DNA of 64,000 nt from Immundisolibacter sp. (GCF_014359565.1 NZ_JACIZD010000002.1:186001-250000), one strand, 5' to 3'. Counted from the stretch's first letter, positions 27,401-39,135 are shown. Numbers and translations: made by a program. Notes: generated by a model not told the origin, from the sequence alone.

Positions 27401-27580
27401 TCAAGGATTCCCGGCGGGGACGCCGGGGTCGGCGGATGCCGATTCATCAGACGGCGACTGCGCCGACACATCCCCTTGCGCGGAACTCTTGGCGAGCTTG
27501 CGCAGGTTCTTTTCTTCTTTTTTCTTGCTCTTCGCCAGCTCGCGCTGACGTTTCTCGAACGAGTAGTTTGGCTTGGCCAC
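27401..27580 (-). CDS. Small lysine/glutamate-rich protein upstream of the RRM gene
   Basis: A 59-residue frame from GTG (27578-27580) to TGA (27401-27403). It starts MAKPNYSFEKRQRELAKSKK and continues through a highly charged KKKEEKNLRKLAK helix into a Ser/Pro/Asp tail. MAKPNYSFEKRQRELAKKKK-type small proteins are, from memory, common in gamma- and betaproteobacteria, often near RNA-binding protein genes, and have no known role. It ends 19 bp before the RRM gene on the same strand, so co-expression is likely. No clear Shine-Dalgarno precedes the GTG. The composition suggests a nucleic-acid or ribosome-associated peptide, which is inference. Confidence 0.7.
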   Translation of the reverse strand: MAKPNYSFEKRQRELAKSKKKEEKNLRKLAKSSAQGDVSAQSPSDESASADPGVPAGNP

Positions 27581-27920
27581 GGGGCACTCTGGACGGCAGG
27601 CGGGCGACAGACGGTACGGACTACAGGTCCGTGGAAAGGGGTCGTCGGGAGGCGACAGAATGCCGGGCGCAGCAGGCGCCAGGCACGCAAGGCAGGGTTT
27701 TGTTCAGACACGCGCCTTTTCGAACGCCGGACAGGCGAACCGCGGCGGGTTCGTTGGCGAGAAAAGCGGCCACTGGGCAGGTAGCCCGGGAACAATCAAG
27801 AAGCAAACGCACACTCACTGACCAGACAAGCAATCAAACATTGCGGGCTGCAGCATACAGGTTTTTTCGGCGCGGTGCGCGCCCGGGCGGCGACGCGCCT
27901 GACCACGCGGCCTCGCCGCC
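27581..27920. other. 340-bp gap between the RRM leader and the P450 gene
   Basis: No convincing gene. The open frames here have no family signature. On the minus strand this is downstream of the P450 and upstream of the small GTG gene, so it should hold the P450 transcript end and the promoter and leader of the small protein/RRM pair. A T6 run (about 27861-27866) follows no clear stem. Confidence 0.5.
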
Positions 27921-29177
27921 TCACCACGGGTGAACCTGCACCTGCATGCTGCGGTAGCCGCGGATGATGTTGGACTTGGCCCGCACCGGGCCGCCGACGA
28001 CCTCGACCATGCGGAAGCGCTTCATGATTTCTTCCCAGGACACGCGCAGCTGCATTTCCGCCAGGCGGTTGCCCATGCAGCGGTGGATGCCGAAGCCGAA
28101 GGACAAGTGGTGCCGGGCGTTCTCGCGGTCGATCTTGAAGCGCATCGGGTCGGCGATCACCTCGTCGTCGCGGTTGCCGGACACGTACCACATCATGACC
28201 TTGTCGTGCTTGCGGACCTGCTTGCCAAACAGTTCGGTGTCCTGCGTGGCGCGGCGGCGCATGCCAAGGATCGGCGTCTGCCAGCGGATGATCTCGGACA
28301 CCATGTTCGGGATCAGCGTGGTGTCGCGGCGCAGCTTGTCGTACTCGGCCGGGTTCTGGTTCAGCGCCAGCACGCCGCCGGTGATCGAATTGCGCGTGGT
28401 GTCGTTGCCGCCGATGATCAGCAGGATGATGTTGCCCAGGTATTCCATGGGCGAGTCGATCATGTTTCGGGTGCGCTCGGAATGCGCCAGCATGGAGATC
28501 AGGTCGTTACCCGGCTTGCTGACCCGCTGGTGCCACAGCCGCACGAAATGTTCGGCGCAGTCGGCCAGCGCCACGTCGCGGTCCTCGGGGGTGATGAAGT
28601 CGCCGCCGCTGATGTCGGGCGCGCCGGTGGTCGCGTCCGACCAGAAGGTGAGCTTGCGCCGTTCCTCGAAGGGAAAATCGAACAGGGTCGCCAGCATTTG
28701 GGTCGTCAGTTCGATCGACACCCGCTCCACCCAGTCGAAGGTTTCGCCGACCGGCAGCTCGTCCAGGATCTTGCCGACCCGTTCGCGGATGATCGGCTCG
28801 AGCTTGGCCAGGTTGGCTGGCGCCACCACCGGCTGCACCGCCGCGCGGTGCACGTCATGCTTGGGCGGGTCCATCTGGATGAAGCTCTGGAAGGGGATTG
28901 CTTCCGGCAGGTCGGCGATGGTGATGGTCGGCTCGGACGAGAACAGCTGGTGGTTTTTCTCGACGTGGGCGATGTCGTTGAACTTGGTCACCGACCAGAA
29001 CGGGCCGTACTCGCTGTCGGCGCAGTAGTGCATCGGCGCTTCCCGGCGCAGGCGCTCGAAAAAGCCCCATTGCGCGTCGTGCTCGTAAAGGTCGGCCTGA
29101 CTGACGTCGATTTCTTCCAGCGGGATGTCGTATGGATCGACATCGATCATTCTGAGGCGATTTACCGAATCCAACAT
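27921..29177 (-). CDS. Cytochrome P450, CYP153-like
   Basis: A 418-residue soluble P450. The I-helix oxygen motif is GGNDTTRNS near residue 255, ExxR is EIIR, and the haem loop is FGFGIHRCMGN with Cys near residue 367. The surrounding text (MMWYVSGNRDDEV, NARHHLSFGFGIHRC, IIRGYRSMQVQV) closely resembles what I know of CYP153 alkane/terminal hydroxylases. Those enzymes hydroxylate medium-chain alkanes, terpenes or fatty acids with electrons from a ferredoxin. The ferredoxin gene lies 45 bp upstream on the same strand; no ferredoxin reductase gene is adjacent. AGGAGAG precedes the ATG. CYP family assignment needs alignment. Confidence 0.88.
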   Translation of the reverse strand: MLDSVNRLRMIDVDPYDIPLEEIDVSQADLYEHDAQWGFFERLRREAPMHYCADSEYGPFWSVTKFNDIAHVEKNHQLFSSEPTITIADLPEAIPFQSFIQMDPPKHDVHRAAVQPVVAPANLAKLEPIIRERVGKILDELPVGETFDWVERVSIELTTQMLATLFDFPFEERRKLTFWSDATTGAPDISGGDFITPEDRDVALADCAEHFVRLWHQRVSKPGNDLISMLAHSERTRNMIDSPMEYLGNIILLIIGGNDTTRNSITGGVLALNQNPAEYDKLRRDTTLIPNMVSEIIRWQTPILGMRRRATQDTELFGKQVRKHDKVMMWYVSGNRDDEVIADPMRFKIDRENARHHLSFGFGIHRCMGNRLAEMQLRVSWEEIMKRFRMVEVVGGPVRAKSNIIRGYRSMQVQVHPW

Positions 29178-29222
29178 GGCTCTCTCCTCCGTGAGTGAGT
29201 ATCGGCAGGCGGCTGGCTTTGC

Positions 29223-29543
29223 CTACATCTGGAAGGCGGGCAGCTGCACGACGAGGCCTTCGAGCGCGTCGGAGACCTGAATCTGGCAGGACAGGCGCGA
29301 GGTCGGCGTGCGCTCGGGCGTCGGGTTCAGCATTTCCTGCTCTTGCGGGTTCGGTCCGCCGAGTCGCGCGTACCAGTCCGGTGGCAGGATGACGTGACAG
29401 GTGGCGCACAGACACTTGCCACCGCAGTCGGCATCGATTCCGGGCACGGCGTTTTGCACCGCCGCCTGCATCAGTGAGCGGCCGTCGCGGGCCTGCACCT
29501 CGTGCCGCGCGCCGTTTGCCTCTACGAAAACCACCTTCGTCAT
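29223..29543 (-). CDS. [2Fe-2S] ferredoxin (adrenodoxin/putidaredoxin type)
   Basis: A 106-residue ferredoxin with the vertebrate-type cluster pattern C-x5-C-x2-C in DCGGKCLCATC near residue 40 and the fourth Cys in RLSCQI near residue 86. An extra Cys sits inside the first loop. It should donate electrons to the P450 encoded 45 bp downstream, forming a class I P450 system with a reductase from elsewhere. Its ATG has AGGAGG upstream. A CYP153-type operon commonly has this P450-ferredoxin pairing. Confidence 0.88.
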   Translation of the reverse strand: MTKVVFVEANGARHEVQARDGRSLMQAAVQNAVPGIDADCGGKCLCATCHVILPPDWYARLGGPNPQEQEMLNPTPERTPTSRLSCQIQVSDALEGLVVQLPAFQM

Positions 29544-29723
29544 GGTTGCGCCTCCTTGCGCTGCGGGGTATGCCTTGCCGTGAATTCGAGTATACGCAGG
29601 ATTGCGCCTTTAGCAATCGTTCGTTCAGCTCGTCGGGCCGGCGGACGAGCCGGCGGGTAGGCGCGCCGATCCCGCAAACGGCAGCGTTATCATGCCGCGC
29701 CCTGCTGCCACCACAGCCCGTCC

Positions 29724-31271
29724 GTGAACCCACCCGCCCCTGCCCTGAACTGGACCGCGCCAGCCACCGTGTCGACGCGCGGTCTGCTGGTCCTGGCCGG
29801 GTTTTTCATCGGCCTGCGGCTGGTGTTCTTTCCGCTGCTCGATCCGATCGTCGACGAAGCCTATTACTGGCTCTACTCGCAGCGGATGGAGCTGGCCTTT
29901 CTGGATCACCCGCCGCTGGTGGCGTGGCTGAACTGGCTCGGCACGCACCTGCTGGGCAACACGCCGGCCGGCGTGCGGCTGGGCGCGATCGGCTGCGGAC
30001 TGATTGCGCTGGTCTACATCTACCGCCTGACGCGGGAGGTCGGCGGGCACGAACAGGCGCTGGCGGCGGTGCTGCTCGGCTGCGCCCTGCCCGGCTTTTT
30101 CCTGTCCGGTTTTCTGATGACGCCGGACGCGCCGCTGGTGGCGGCCTGGTCGGCCGGGGTGTTTTATCTGCACCGGGCACTGGTGCGAGACCAGCGCGGC
30201 GCCTGGCTGGGCGTCGGCCTGGCGATGGGCCTTGGCCTGCTTGGCAAGTATCCGATCGTGCTGCTGGCGGCCGGCGCCGCCGGCTTCGTGCTGAGCGACC
30301 CGCTGGCCCGGCGCTGGCTGGCCCGCCCGCAGCCCTATCTGGCCGCGCTGTTGGCGCTGGCGCTGTTCTGGCCGGTGTTGGCGTGGAACGCGGCTCACGA
30401 CTGGGCTTCGTTTGCCTTCCAGAGCACCCGGCGCGTGCAGCAGAACTACGAGTTCTCCACCCATTTGTTGGTGGCGCACGTCCTGCTGCTGCTGTTCCCG
30501 ACCGGAGCACTGGCCGCCTGGGGCGTCGCCACCCGTCCTGCGTGGCGGGCCCAGGCGGTGGCAGACGCGCGCAGCCGGCGCCTTTTGCTGTGGACGGCGG
30601 CGGTGCCGTTTGGCGTTTTTTTCGCGTTCAGCCTGTTCAACTACCCGCACTTTCACTGGACCGGGCCGGCCTACATCGGCCTGCTGCCGTTTCTGGCCAC
30701 CACGCTGGTGCTGCCGGCGGCGCCCGCTGACCGGCTGGGGCGTTTCCTCGCGCGCGCCTGGCGACCCACGCTGTACCTGCTGGGCGCGATCTACGCGACC
30801 ACGGCGGTGTACATCGTGTTCGGCCTGCCGGGCGTGCCGTACCCGAGCCGCAACGTCGATTACCTGGCCTGGCGCGAGGCGGCTGCGGCGGTGCACCAGC
30901 TCGAACAACAGGTGGAACGCGACACCGGCCAGCGACCGCTGGTGGCCGGCATGAGCAAGTGGTCGATCGCGGCGGGTCTGGCCTTTTACGACACCGACGG
31001 CCGGCGCGACAACATCACCTCGCGCAACATCGTCGGGCGCGGCGGGGCGATGTTCGAGTACTGGTTCGACGATCAAAGCAATGGCAGACGGCCAGTGCTG
31101 CTGGTCGATTTCGAGCGCAAGGATCTGGAAGACCCTTCGGTCGAGGCGGCGCTGGTCGATGTCGGCCCGATCCAGGAACAGATCATCCACTGGCGCGGGC
31201 AAGTGATTCGCCACCTCTACTACCGCGTTGCCGCCGGCTACCGGCCGGCGGCGGTGCAAAGGACACGCTGA
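29724..31271 (+). CDS. GT39-type (PMT/ArnT-like) membrane glycosyltransferase
   Basis: A 515-residue GT-C protein with roughly 10-12 membrane helices. The first periplasmic loop holds the catalytic-type acidic motif DPIVDEAYYW near residue 40, followed by HPPLVAWL, as in ArnT and other PMT_2 family enzymes. These move a sugar from a polyprenyl-phosphate carrier onto lipid A, protein or glycan in the periplasm. A hydrophilic C-terminal domain (from about residue 390) may bind the acceptor. It is followed after 3 bp by an ABC exporter gene and then an LpxL-like acyltransferase, so a role in building an outer-membrane glycolipid is likely. The acceptor is unknown. Confidence 0.82.
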   Translation: MNPPAPALNWTAPATVSTRGLLVLAGFFIGLRLVFFPLLDPIVDEAYYWLYSQRMELAFLDHPPLVAWLNWLGTHLLGNTPAGVRLGAIGCGLIALVYIYRLTREVGGHEQALAAVLLGCALPGFFLSGFLMTPDAPLVAAWSAGVFYLHRALVRDQRGAWLGVGLAMGLGLLGKYPIVLLAAGAAGFVLSDPLARRWLARPQPYLAALLALALFWPVLAWNAAHDWASFAFQSTRRVQQNYEFSTHLLVAHVLLLLFPTGALAAWGVATRPAWRAQAVADARSRRLLLWTAAVPFGVFFAFSLFNYPHFHWTGPAYIGLLPFLATTLVLPAAPADRLGRFLARAWRPTLYLLGAIYATTAVYIVFGLPGVPYPSRNVDYLAWREAAAAVHQLEQQVERDTGQRPLVAGMSKWSIAAGLAFYDTDGRRDNITSRNIVGRGGAMFEYWFDDQSNGRRPVLLVDFERKDLEDPSVEAALVDVGPIQEQIIHWRGQVIRHLYYRVAAGYRPAAVQRTR

Positions 31272-31274
31272 GCC

Positions 31275-32972
31275 ATGCGCCTGCTGCTGCACTTGGCCCG
31301 CGCCTATCCTGGCCGCAGCCTGCTGACGCTGCTGTCGCTGTTGCTGGCCGGGCTGCTGGACGGACTGGGCCTGTCCTCGCTGCTGACCATGCTGGTGACG
31401 GTGGCGGATGACGGTGCCGGTCAGCCGCTGCCGGCGCAGCAGGTGACGCGGTTTCTGGCCATGTTGGGTATCCCGCCGCGGCTCGGACCGCTGCTGGCCC
31501 TGATGGTGATTGCCATGGTGGTAAAGGCGGTGATGACCCTGGCCGCCAACGCCCAGGTGGGCTACACCATGGCACGCGTGGCGACCGACCTGCGCCAACG
31601 CCTGTTGCGCGCGGCGCTGTCGAGCCGCTGGGAGTACTACCTGCACACGCCGATCGGCGCGCTGTCGAACGCCATATCCGGCGAGGCGAACCAGGCGGCC
31701 AACGCCTATTTCTGCGCGGCGCAGATGATGGCCGTACTGGTGCAGGCGCTCATCTACTCGGCGCTGGCGATGATGGTGTCCTGGCAGGCGACGCTGGCGG
31801 CGCTGCTGCTGGGCGGCCTGCTGATGGGCGCCATGGGCGGACTGGTACGCCGCGCGCGCCGCGCCTCCAGACGCCAGCATAAGCTCACCGCGCAGCTGGT
31901 GATCTACCTCACGGACGTGCTGCAGTCGGTCAAGCCGCTGAAGGCCATGGGGCGCGAGGATCTCGCCGACGGCATCCTGGCCGCCCAGACGCGGCAGATC
32001 GACAAGGCCCTGCGCCGGCAAGTGATCGCCAAGGAGGCCCTGCCGGCGGTGCAGGACCCGTTGTTTGCCTCGCTGACGGCCGGCGGGCTGTATCTGGCCA
32101 TCCAGCATCTGGGCCTGTCGCTGGCCTCGGTGATGGTGGTGATCTTTCTGCTGGCGCGGGTGCTCGGCTATTTCAGCAAGACGCAGCGCCAGTACCAGGC
32201 CATGGTGGCCTCCGGCACCGCCTACTGGCGCATGCTCGCGGCGATCGAGCGGGCGCAGTCGGCGGCGGAGCCGCCGGCCGGCGGCGCAACGCCGCGCCTG
32301 GAACGCGGCATCGAGTTGCGCGGGGTGCGCTTCGCCTACGGCGAGCGGGCCGTGCTGGACGGCGTCGACCTGAACATCCCGGCCCGGCAACTGACCACCC
32401 TGATCGGTCCGTCCGGCGCCGGCAAGACCACGCTGGTGGACATCGTCATCGGCCTGCTGCAGCCGCAGTCCGGGCAGGTGCTGATCGACGGCGTGCCGCT
32501 GGAGACGCTGGACCGGCGCGCCTGGCGGCGCATGATCGGCTACGTGCCGCAGGACACGCTGCTGCTGCACGACAGTGTGTTGGTGAACGTGACGCTGGGC
32601 GATCCGGCGCTCGGCCGTGAAGACGCCGAACGCGCGCTGCGCCAGGCCGGCGCCTGGGACTTCGTGGCGACCCTGGAACAGGGCCTGGACACGCCGGTCG
32701 GCGAACGCGGCGGCAAGCTGTCCGGCGGGCAGCGCCAGCGCATCGCCATCGCCCGCGCGCTGATCCACCAGCCGGCGCTGCTGATCCTGGACGAGCCGAC
32801 CTCGGCGCTGGACGCCGCCGCCGAGATGGCCGTGCGCGACACGCTGCGCGAATTGAAGGGCCGCTATACGCTGCTGGCCATCACCCACCGGCCGGCGCTG
32901 CTGGACGTTTCCGACCACGTCTTCCATATCGCCAAAGGCACCCTGCACCCGGCCGGCGAGCCGGTCAGCTGA
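31275..32972 (+). CDS. MsbA-like ABC exporter (fused permease-ATPase)
   Basis: A 565-residue half-transporter: six membrane helices (residues 1-310) and an ATPase domain with Walker A GPSGAGKTTL near residue 380, Q-loop YVPQDT, signature LSGGQRQRIAIARAL and Walker B LLILDEPTSALD. Such homodimeric exporters flip lipids, peptides or drugs; MsbA flips lipid A core. The gene lies 3 bp after the GT39 gene and its stop overlaps the start of the acyltransferase gene (TGATG), so the three are translationally linked. Lipid substrate is an inference from that context. Confidence 0.88.
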   Translation: MRLLLHLARAYPGRSLLTLLSLLLAGLLDGLGLSSLLTMLVTVADDGAGQPLPAQQVTRFLAMLGIPPRLGPLLALMVIAMVVKAVMTLAANAQVGYTMARVATDLRQRLLRAALSSRWEYYLHTPIGALSNAISGEANQAANAYFCAAQMMAVLVQALIYSALAMMVSWQATLAALLLGGLLMGAMGGLVRRARRASRRQHKLTAQLVIYLTDVLQSVKPLKAMGREDLADGILAAQTRQIDKALRRQVIAKEALPAVQDPLFASLTAGGLYLAIQHLGLSLASVMVVIFLLARVLGYFSKTQRQYQAMVASGTAYWRMLAAIERAQSAAEPPAGGATPRLERGIELRGVRFAYGERAVLDGVDLNIPARQLTTLIGPSGAGKTTLVDIVIGLLQPQSGQVLIDGVPLETLDRRAWRRMIGYVPQDTLLLHDSVLVNVTLGDPALGREDAERALRQAGAWDFVATLEQGLDTPVGERGGKLSGGQRQRIAIARALIHQPALLILDEPTSALDAAAEMAVRDTLRELKGRYTLLAITHRPALLDVSDHVFHIAKGTLHPAGEPVS

Positions 32973-33880
32973 TGGCCACGCTGCGCAAGCGCGTGTGGCT
33001 GCCGCTGCGGCGCGTCTGGCGGCGCGGCGTGTTTCGCCTGCTGCGCGCCGTGGCGCGTGCACTGGCCAGCCGTCCGCTGACCACGCGCCGGGTCGGGCGC
33101 TTCGTTGGCGGGCTCAACTACGCCCTGCGCCCGGCCCAGCGGCGACGCGATCTTGCCAATCTGCGTCTGGCCCTGCCGGGGCGGCCGGCGGCGGAACTGC
33201 CCGCCATCGCCCGCGAATCGCTGTGCGACGCCAGCGTCGGCGCGCTCGAGTTCCTGCAGATGGTCGACGGCAGGCTCGAGCTGGCGCAGTTCCTGGGGCC
33301 GATCACGGCCCACGGCCGCGAGCATCTGGATCGGGCCCTGGCCGGCGGGCGCGGCGTGCTGGGCGTGGGCCTGCACCTGGGACATTTCAGCAAGGTGCCG
33401 CTGTGGTTGGCGCAGGCCGGCTACCCGGTCACCATCGTCATCCGCGAGGCGCGCCAGGTGCCGCCGGGCTACTACATCGGAGCGCTGCAGCGCTTGGGGA
33501 TAGAAGCGATCCGCATCGAGCGCGACCAGGCTGCCGCGCCGCGCGTGCTCGACGCCCTGCGCCGCGGCCGGTTGGTAATGATCTACCTGGACCAGGGCGT
33601 CAAGAACGACGGCGGCATCCAGATCGAGTTCCTGGGCAAGCGCGTGCCGATGCCGGCCGGGCCGCTGGTGCTGGCGCGCCGGGCGCGGGCGCCGATCGTG
33701 CCGGTGTTCCTGCATCCGGAACTGCACGAAGTGGTGATCCACCCGCCGCTGCCGGCGCCGGCCGGCACACTGCGCGAGGACGACCCGACCCTGCAGACCC
33801 TGTATCGCCTGGCGGAGGCCGAAATCCGCGCCCATCCCGCCTTTTGGCAGTGGCGCTACCGGCGCTGGGGACGCAGCTGA
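32972..33880 (+). CDS. LpxL/HtrB-like lysophospholipid acyltransferase
   Basis: A 302-residue protein of the lipid A biosynthesis acyltransferase family: N-terminal basic helix, RRRDLANLRLALPG, the GVGLHLGHFSKVPL block, YIGALQRLGIEAIRI, IYLDQGVKNDGGIQIEFLGKRVPMPAGPLVLA and the C-terminal FWQWRYRRWG. In LpxL the H-x4-E/D catalytic motif reads HFGNWE; here it reads HLGHFS, so the acidic residue is replaced by Ser. It may use another residue, act on a different acceptor, or be inactive. Its ATG overlaps the ABC exporter stop. Probable job: acylating the lipid handled by the GT39/ABC cassette. Confidence 0.8.
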   Translation: MATLRKRVWLPLRRVWRRGVFRLLRAVARALASRPLTTRRVGRFVGGLNYALRPAQRRRDLANLRLALPGRPAAELPAIARESLCDASVGALEFLQMVDGRLELAQFLGPITAHGREHLDRALAGGRGVLGVGLHLGHFSKVPLWLAQAGYPVTIVIREARQVPPGYYIGALQRLGIEAIRIERDQAAAPRVLDALRRGRLVMIYLDQGVKNDGGIQIEFLGKRVPMPAGPLVLARRARAPIVPVFLHPELHEVVIHPPLPAPAGTLREDDPTLQTLYRLAEAEIRAHPAFWQWRYRRWGRS

Positions 33881-33898
33881 GCGGCGCGCCGCGGCGCC

Positions 33899-34690
33899 TC
33901 AGAACGGATTGCGCACGATGCCGCCATCGACCCGCAGCGCGGCGCCGGTGGTGGCAGAGGCCAGCGGACTGACCACGTAGGTGACCAGCGCCGCCACCTC
34001 GGCCGGCTCGGCAAAACGCCGGATCAGCGAGCTCGGCCGGGCACGGTTGAAGAACTCGCGCTCGATGTCGGCCACCGGCTGGCCGGCCTCGGCGGCCATC
34101 TTTTCGAGGAAGCCCACCACGCCGCGCGAGCGGGTCGGCCCCGGCAGCACGCTGTTGACGGTGATGCCGGTGCCGGCCAGCGACTCGGCCAGGCCGCGCG
34201 AGACGGCCAGCTGGGCGGTCTTGGTCATGCCGTAGTGCACCATCTCGGCCGGAATGTTGATGGCGCTCTCGCTCGAAACGAACACGATGCGCCCCCAGTC
34301 GCGCCGCCGCATGGCCGGCAGGCAGGCCCGCGCCAGGCGCACGCCGGCCATCACGTTGACCTCGAAAAAACGCAGCCAGTCGGCGTCCGGAATGTCCTCG
34401 AAGGGTTTGGCATCGAAGATGCCGAGGTTGTTGACCAGGATGTCCACGTCCGGGTAAGCCGCCGCCAGCGCCGTGCACACCGCCGCCTCGCCCAGATCGC
34501 CGGCAAAGCCCAGCCCCGACACGCCGGTATCGGCCAGCAGGCTGCCCAGCGCCGCGTCCACGCCGGCCTGTGTGCGGCCGGTGATGATGACCTGCGCGCC
34601 CTCGCGCGCCAGGCTGACGGCGATGGCGTAACCGATGCCGGCGGTGCTGCCGGTGACCAGCGCGCGCTTGCCGGTGAGTTGCAGATCCAT
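33899..34690 (-). CDS. SDR family oxidoreductase (FabG-like)
   Basis: A 263-residue classical SDR with VTGSTAGIGYAIA near residue 11, NNLGIF near residue 87, the Ser of FVSSESA and the YGMTKTA active site (Tyr-x3-Lys) near residue 155. The C-terminus has ATTGAALRVDGGIV, as in 3-oxoacyl-ACP reductase-type SDRs. The ATG giving MDLQLTGKRA is preceded by AAGGAGG; a much longer open frame upstream lies antisense to the flavin monooxygenase gene and is discarded. It lies 64 bp downstream of the Baeyer-Villiger-like monooxygenase on the same strand, so an alcohol-to-ketone-to-ester sequence for cyclic substrates is conceivable. Confidence 0.85.
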   Translation of the reverse strand: MDLQLTGKRALVTGSTAGIGYAIAVSLAREGAQVIITGRTQAGVDAALGSLLADTGVSGLGFAGDLGEAAVCTALAAAYPDVDILVNNLGIFDAKPFEDIPDADWLRFFEVNVMAGVRLARACLPAMRRRDWGRIVFVSSESAINIPAEMVHYGMTKTAQLAVSRGLAESLAGTGITVNSVLPGPTRSRGVVGFLEKMAAEAGQPVADIEREFFNRARPSSLIRRFAEPAEVAALVTYVVSPLASATTGAALRVDGGIVRNPF

Positions 34691-34754
34691 GGCGCCTCCT
34701 TGGTCGCGGGACGTGTCGAGAAGGACGGCAAGAATGCCCGTTTTCAGCCGCTCA

Positions 34755-36401
<1,647 letters not shown>

Positions 36402-36485
36402 GGGTCTCTCCTCGTCCTCGTTTTATGTGTCCTTCGGGTCGCCGCGCCAAGATACACCCCGCGCGGCGCCCGCCACCGTCAGTGG

Positions 36486-37241
36486 CTACGGGTTGATTTC
36501 CGCGTCCTGATCGGTCGGCGCCAGCCGCTCCCAGCGCCCGTGCTGGTAGGCGTGCAGCGGCTGGTAGCGACTCTTGTAGGCCATTTTTTCCGAATCGGCG
36601 ATCCAGTAGCCCAGATACAGCCAGGGCAGGTTGCGCTTACGGCATTCCTCGATCAGCCGCAGCACGCCGAAGGTGCCCAGGCTGCGGCGGGCCAGCGCCG
36701 CGTCGTCCGCCTCATAGAAGGTGTACACCGCCGATAGGCCCTGCGGCATCTGGTCGATGACGCTGACCATCACCAGCCGACCGTCGAGCCGGTACTCCAG
36801 GCTGGAGGTGTCGATGAAGCGGCTGCGCAGGAATTCGAGCTGCTCGCGCGCGTCGCGCACGCCCGCCCGGCCGTCGTGGCGCGCCACCTGATAGCGGTGG
36901 TAGAGGTCCAGATGCTCGGGGCCGAATTCGGTGCGCGCGCGGCTGACGGTCAGGTCCTGATTGCGCTGCCAGGCGCGGCGCTGGGCGCGGTCGGGCAGAA
37001 AATCCGCCACCGGAATGCGCACCGGCACGCAGGCGGTGCAACCGCGGCAGTGCGGTCGGTAGACGTTGTCGCCGCTGCGGCGAAAGCCGTAATCGATCAG
37101 GCGGGCGTAGGTCTCGGTGTCGATGACCTTGTTCGGGTCGGCGAACAGCATCACCGCCTCGCGGTCCGGCAGGTAGCTGCAGGTCTGCGGTTCGGTGGAG
37201 AAGAAAAACAGCCGTCCGAAGCGGGTGTTAAAGATCATCAT
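36486..37241 (-). CDS. bpt: Aspartate/glutamate leucyltransferase (arginyltransferase family)
   Basis: A 251-residue N-end rule transferase of the ATE/Bpt family. The N-terminal TCSYLPDREAVMLFAD and the CRGCTACVPVRI cysteine cluster near residue 66 are diagnostic, as is YLGYWIADSEKMAYKSRYQP near residue 210. The enzyme adds Leu to proteins starting with Asp or Glu, marking them for ClpS-ClpAP degradation. Two consecutive ATG codons are available as start. It overlaps the end of aat by 14 bp, so the two aminoacyl transferases are one operon. Confidence 0.93.
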   Translation of the reverse strand: MMIFNTRFGRLFFFSTEPQTCSYLPDREAVMLFADPNKVIDTETYARLIDYGFRRSGDNVYRPHCRGCTACVPVRIPVADFLPDRAQRRAWQRNQDLTVSRARTEFGPEHLDLYHRYQVARHDGRAGVRDAREQLEFLRSRFIDTSSLEYRLDGRLVMVSVIDQMPQGLSAVYTFYEADDAALARRSLGTFGVLRLIEECRKRNLPWLYLGYWIADSEKMAYKSRYQPLHAYQHGRWERLAPTDQDAEINP

Positions 37242-37937
37242 CGACGTGCCAGGGTCCGCGTGGGTCCGGTGGTCGGGCGAGCCGGTCGAGCCATGTTAAG
37301 AACTCGGCCCGCGGCATGTCCACGGCGCCCAGGCTTGCCAGATGGCCCGAACTGACCTGACAGTCGATCAGCCGGCAGTCATGGTTTAGCAAATACCGCA
37401 CCAGATGCGCAAACGCCACCTTGGACGCATCGGTGCACCGGCTGAACATGGACTCGCCAAAAAACACCTGCCCCAGCACCACGCCATACAGGCCGCCGAC
37501 CAGCTCGCCGTCCTGCCAGGCCTCGACGCTGTGCGCGTAACCCAGCCGGTGCAGCGCGCCATACGCGCTGCCTATGGCCGGTGTGATCCAGGTACCGCTG
37601 GCGCCCGGCCGCGGCGCGGCGCAGGCGGCGACCACGGCGTCGAAGGCGGTATCGAAACTGACCCGATAGTCGCCCCGCGTCAGGCGCCGGCGCAGACTGC
37701 GCGAAGGCGCGAAATCCTGCGGCCACAGCACGGCGCGCGGCTGCGGCGACCACCACAGGATCGGGTCACCCTCGCTGAACCAGGGAAAGATGCCGCGCCG
37801 ATAGGCGTCGATCAGCGTCGCCGGTTGCAAATCGCCGCCCGCCGCGAGCAGGCCGTTGGGTTCCTCACAGGCCTGTTCCGGTGGCGGCCAGCCGACCCGC
37901 CAGCGAGCCTCGCGCACCCAGTACAGGCGCGGTCCGC

Positions 37938-37941
<4 letters not shown>
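37228..37941 (-). CDS. aat: Leucyl/phenylalanyl-tRNA--protein transferase
   Basis: A 237-residue GNAT-fold enzyme that adds Leu or Phe to N-terminal Lys/Arg of substrate proteins. Motifs GLLAAGGDLQPATLIDAYRRGIFPWF, ILWWSPQPRAVL and VVLGQVFFGESMFSRCTDASKVAFAHL are characteristic. The most likely start is TTG at 37939-37941, whose last bases form the TGA stop of the upstream acetyltransferase gene (TTGA), because no ATG lies near the family start (LSGPRLYWV). An upstream-extended frame is antisense-like. It is coupled to the GNAT gene before it and to bpt after it, forming an N-degron operon. Confidence 0.9.
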
Positions 37942-39110
<1,169 letters not shown>

Positions 39111-39135
39111 TGAGGGGGCACGCCACCGAAAAACC

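Noticed and set aside
29625-33062. Minus-strand open frame of 1145 codons opposite the GT39/ABC/acyltransferase genes
   Set aside because: Antisense shadow rich in Gln/Arg/His with no recognisable domain; the plus-strand genes have all family motifs.
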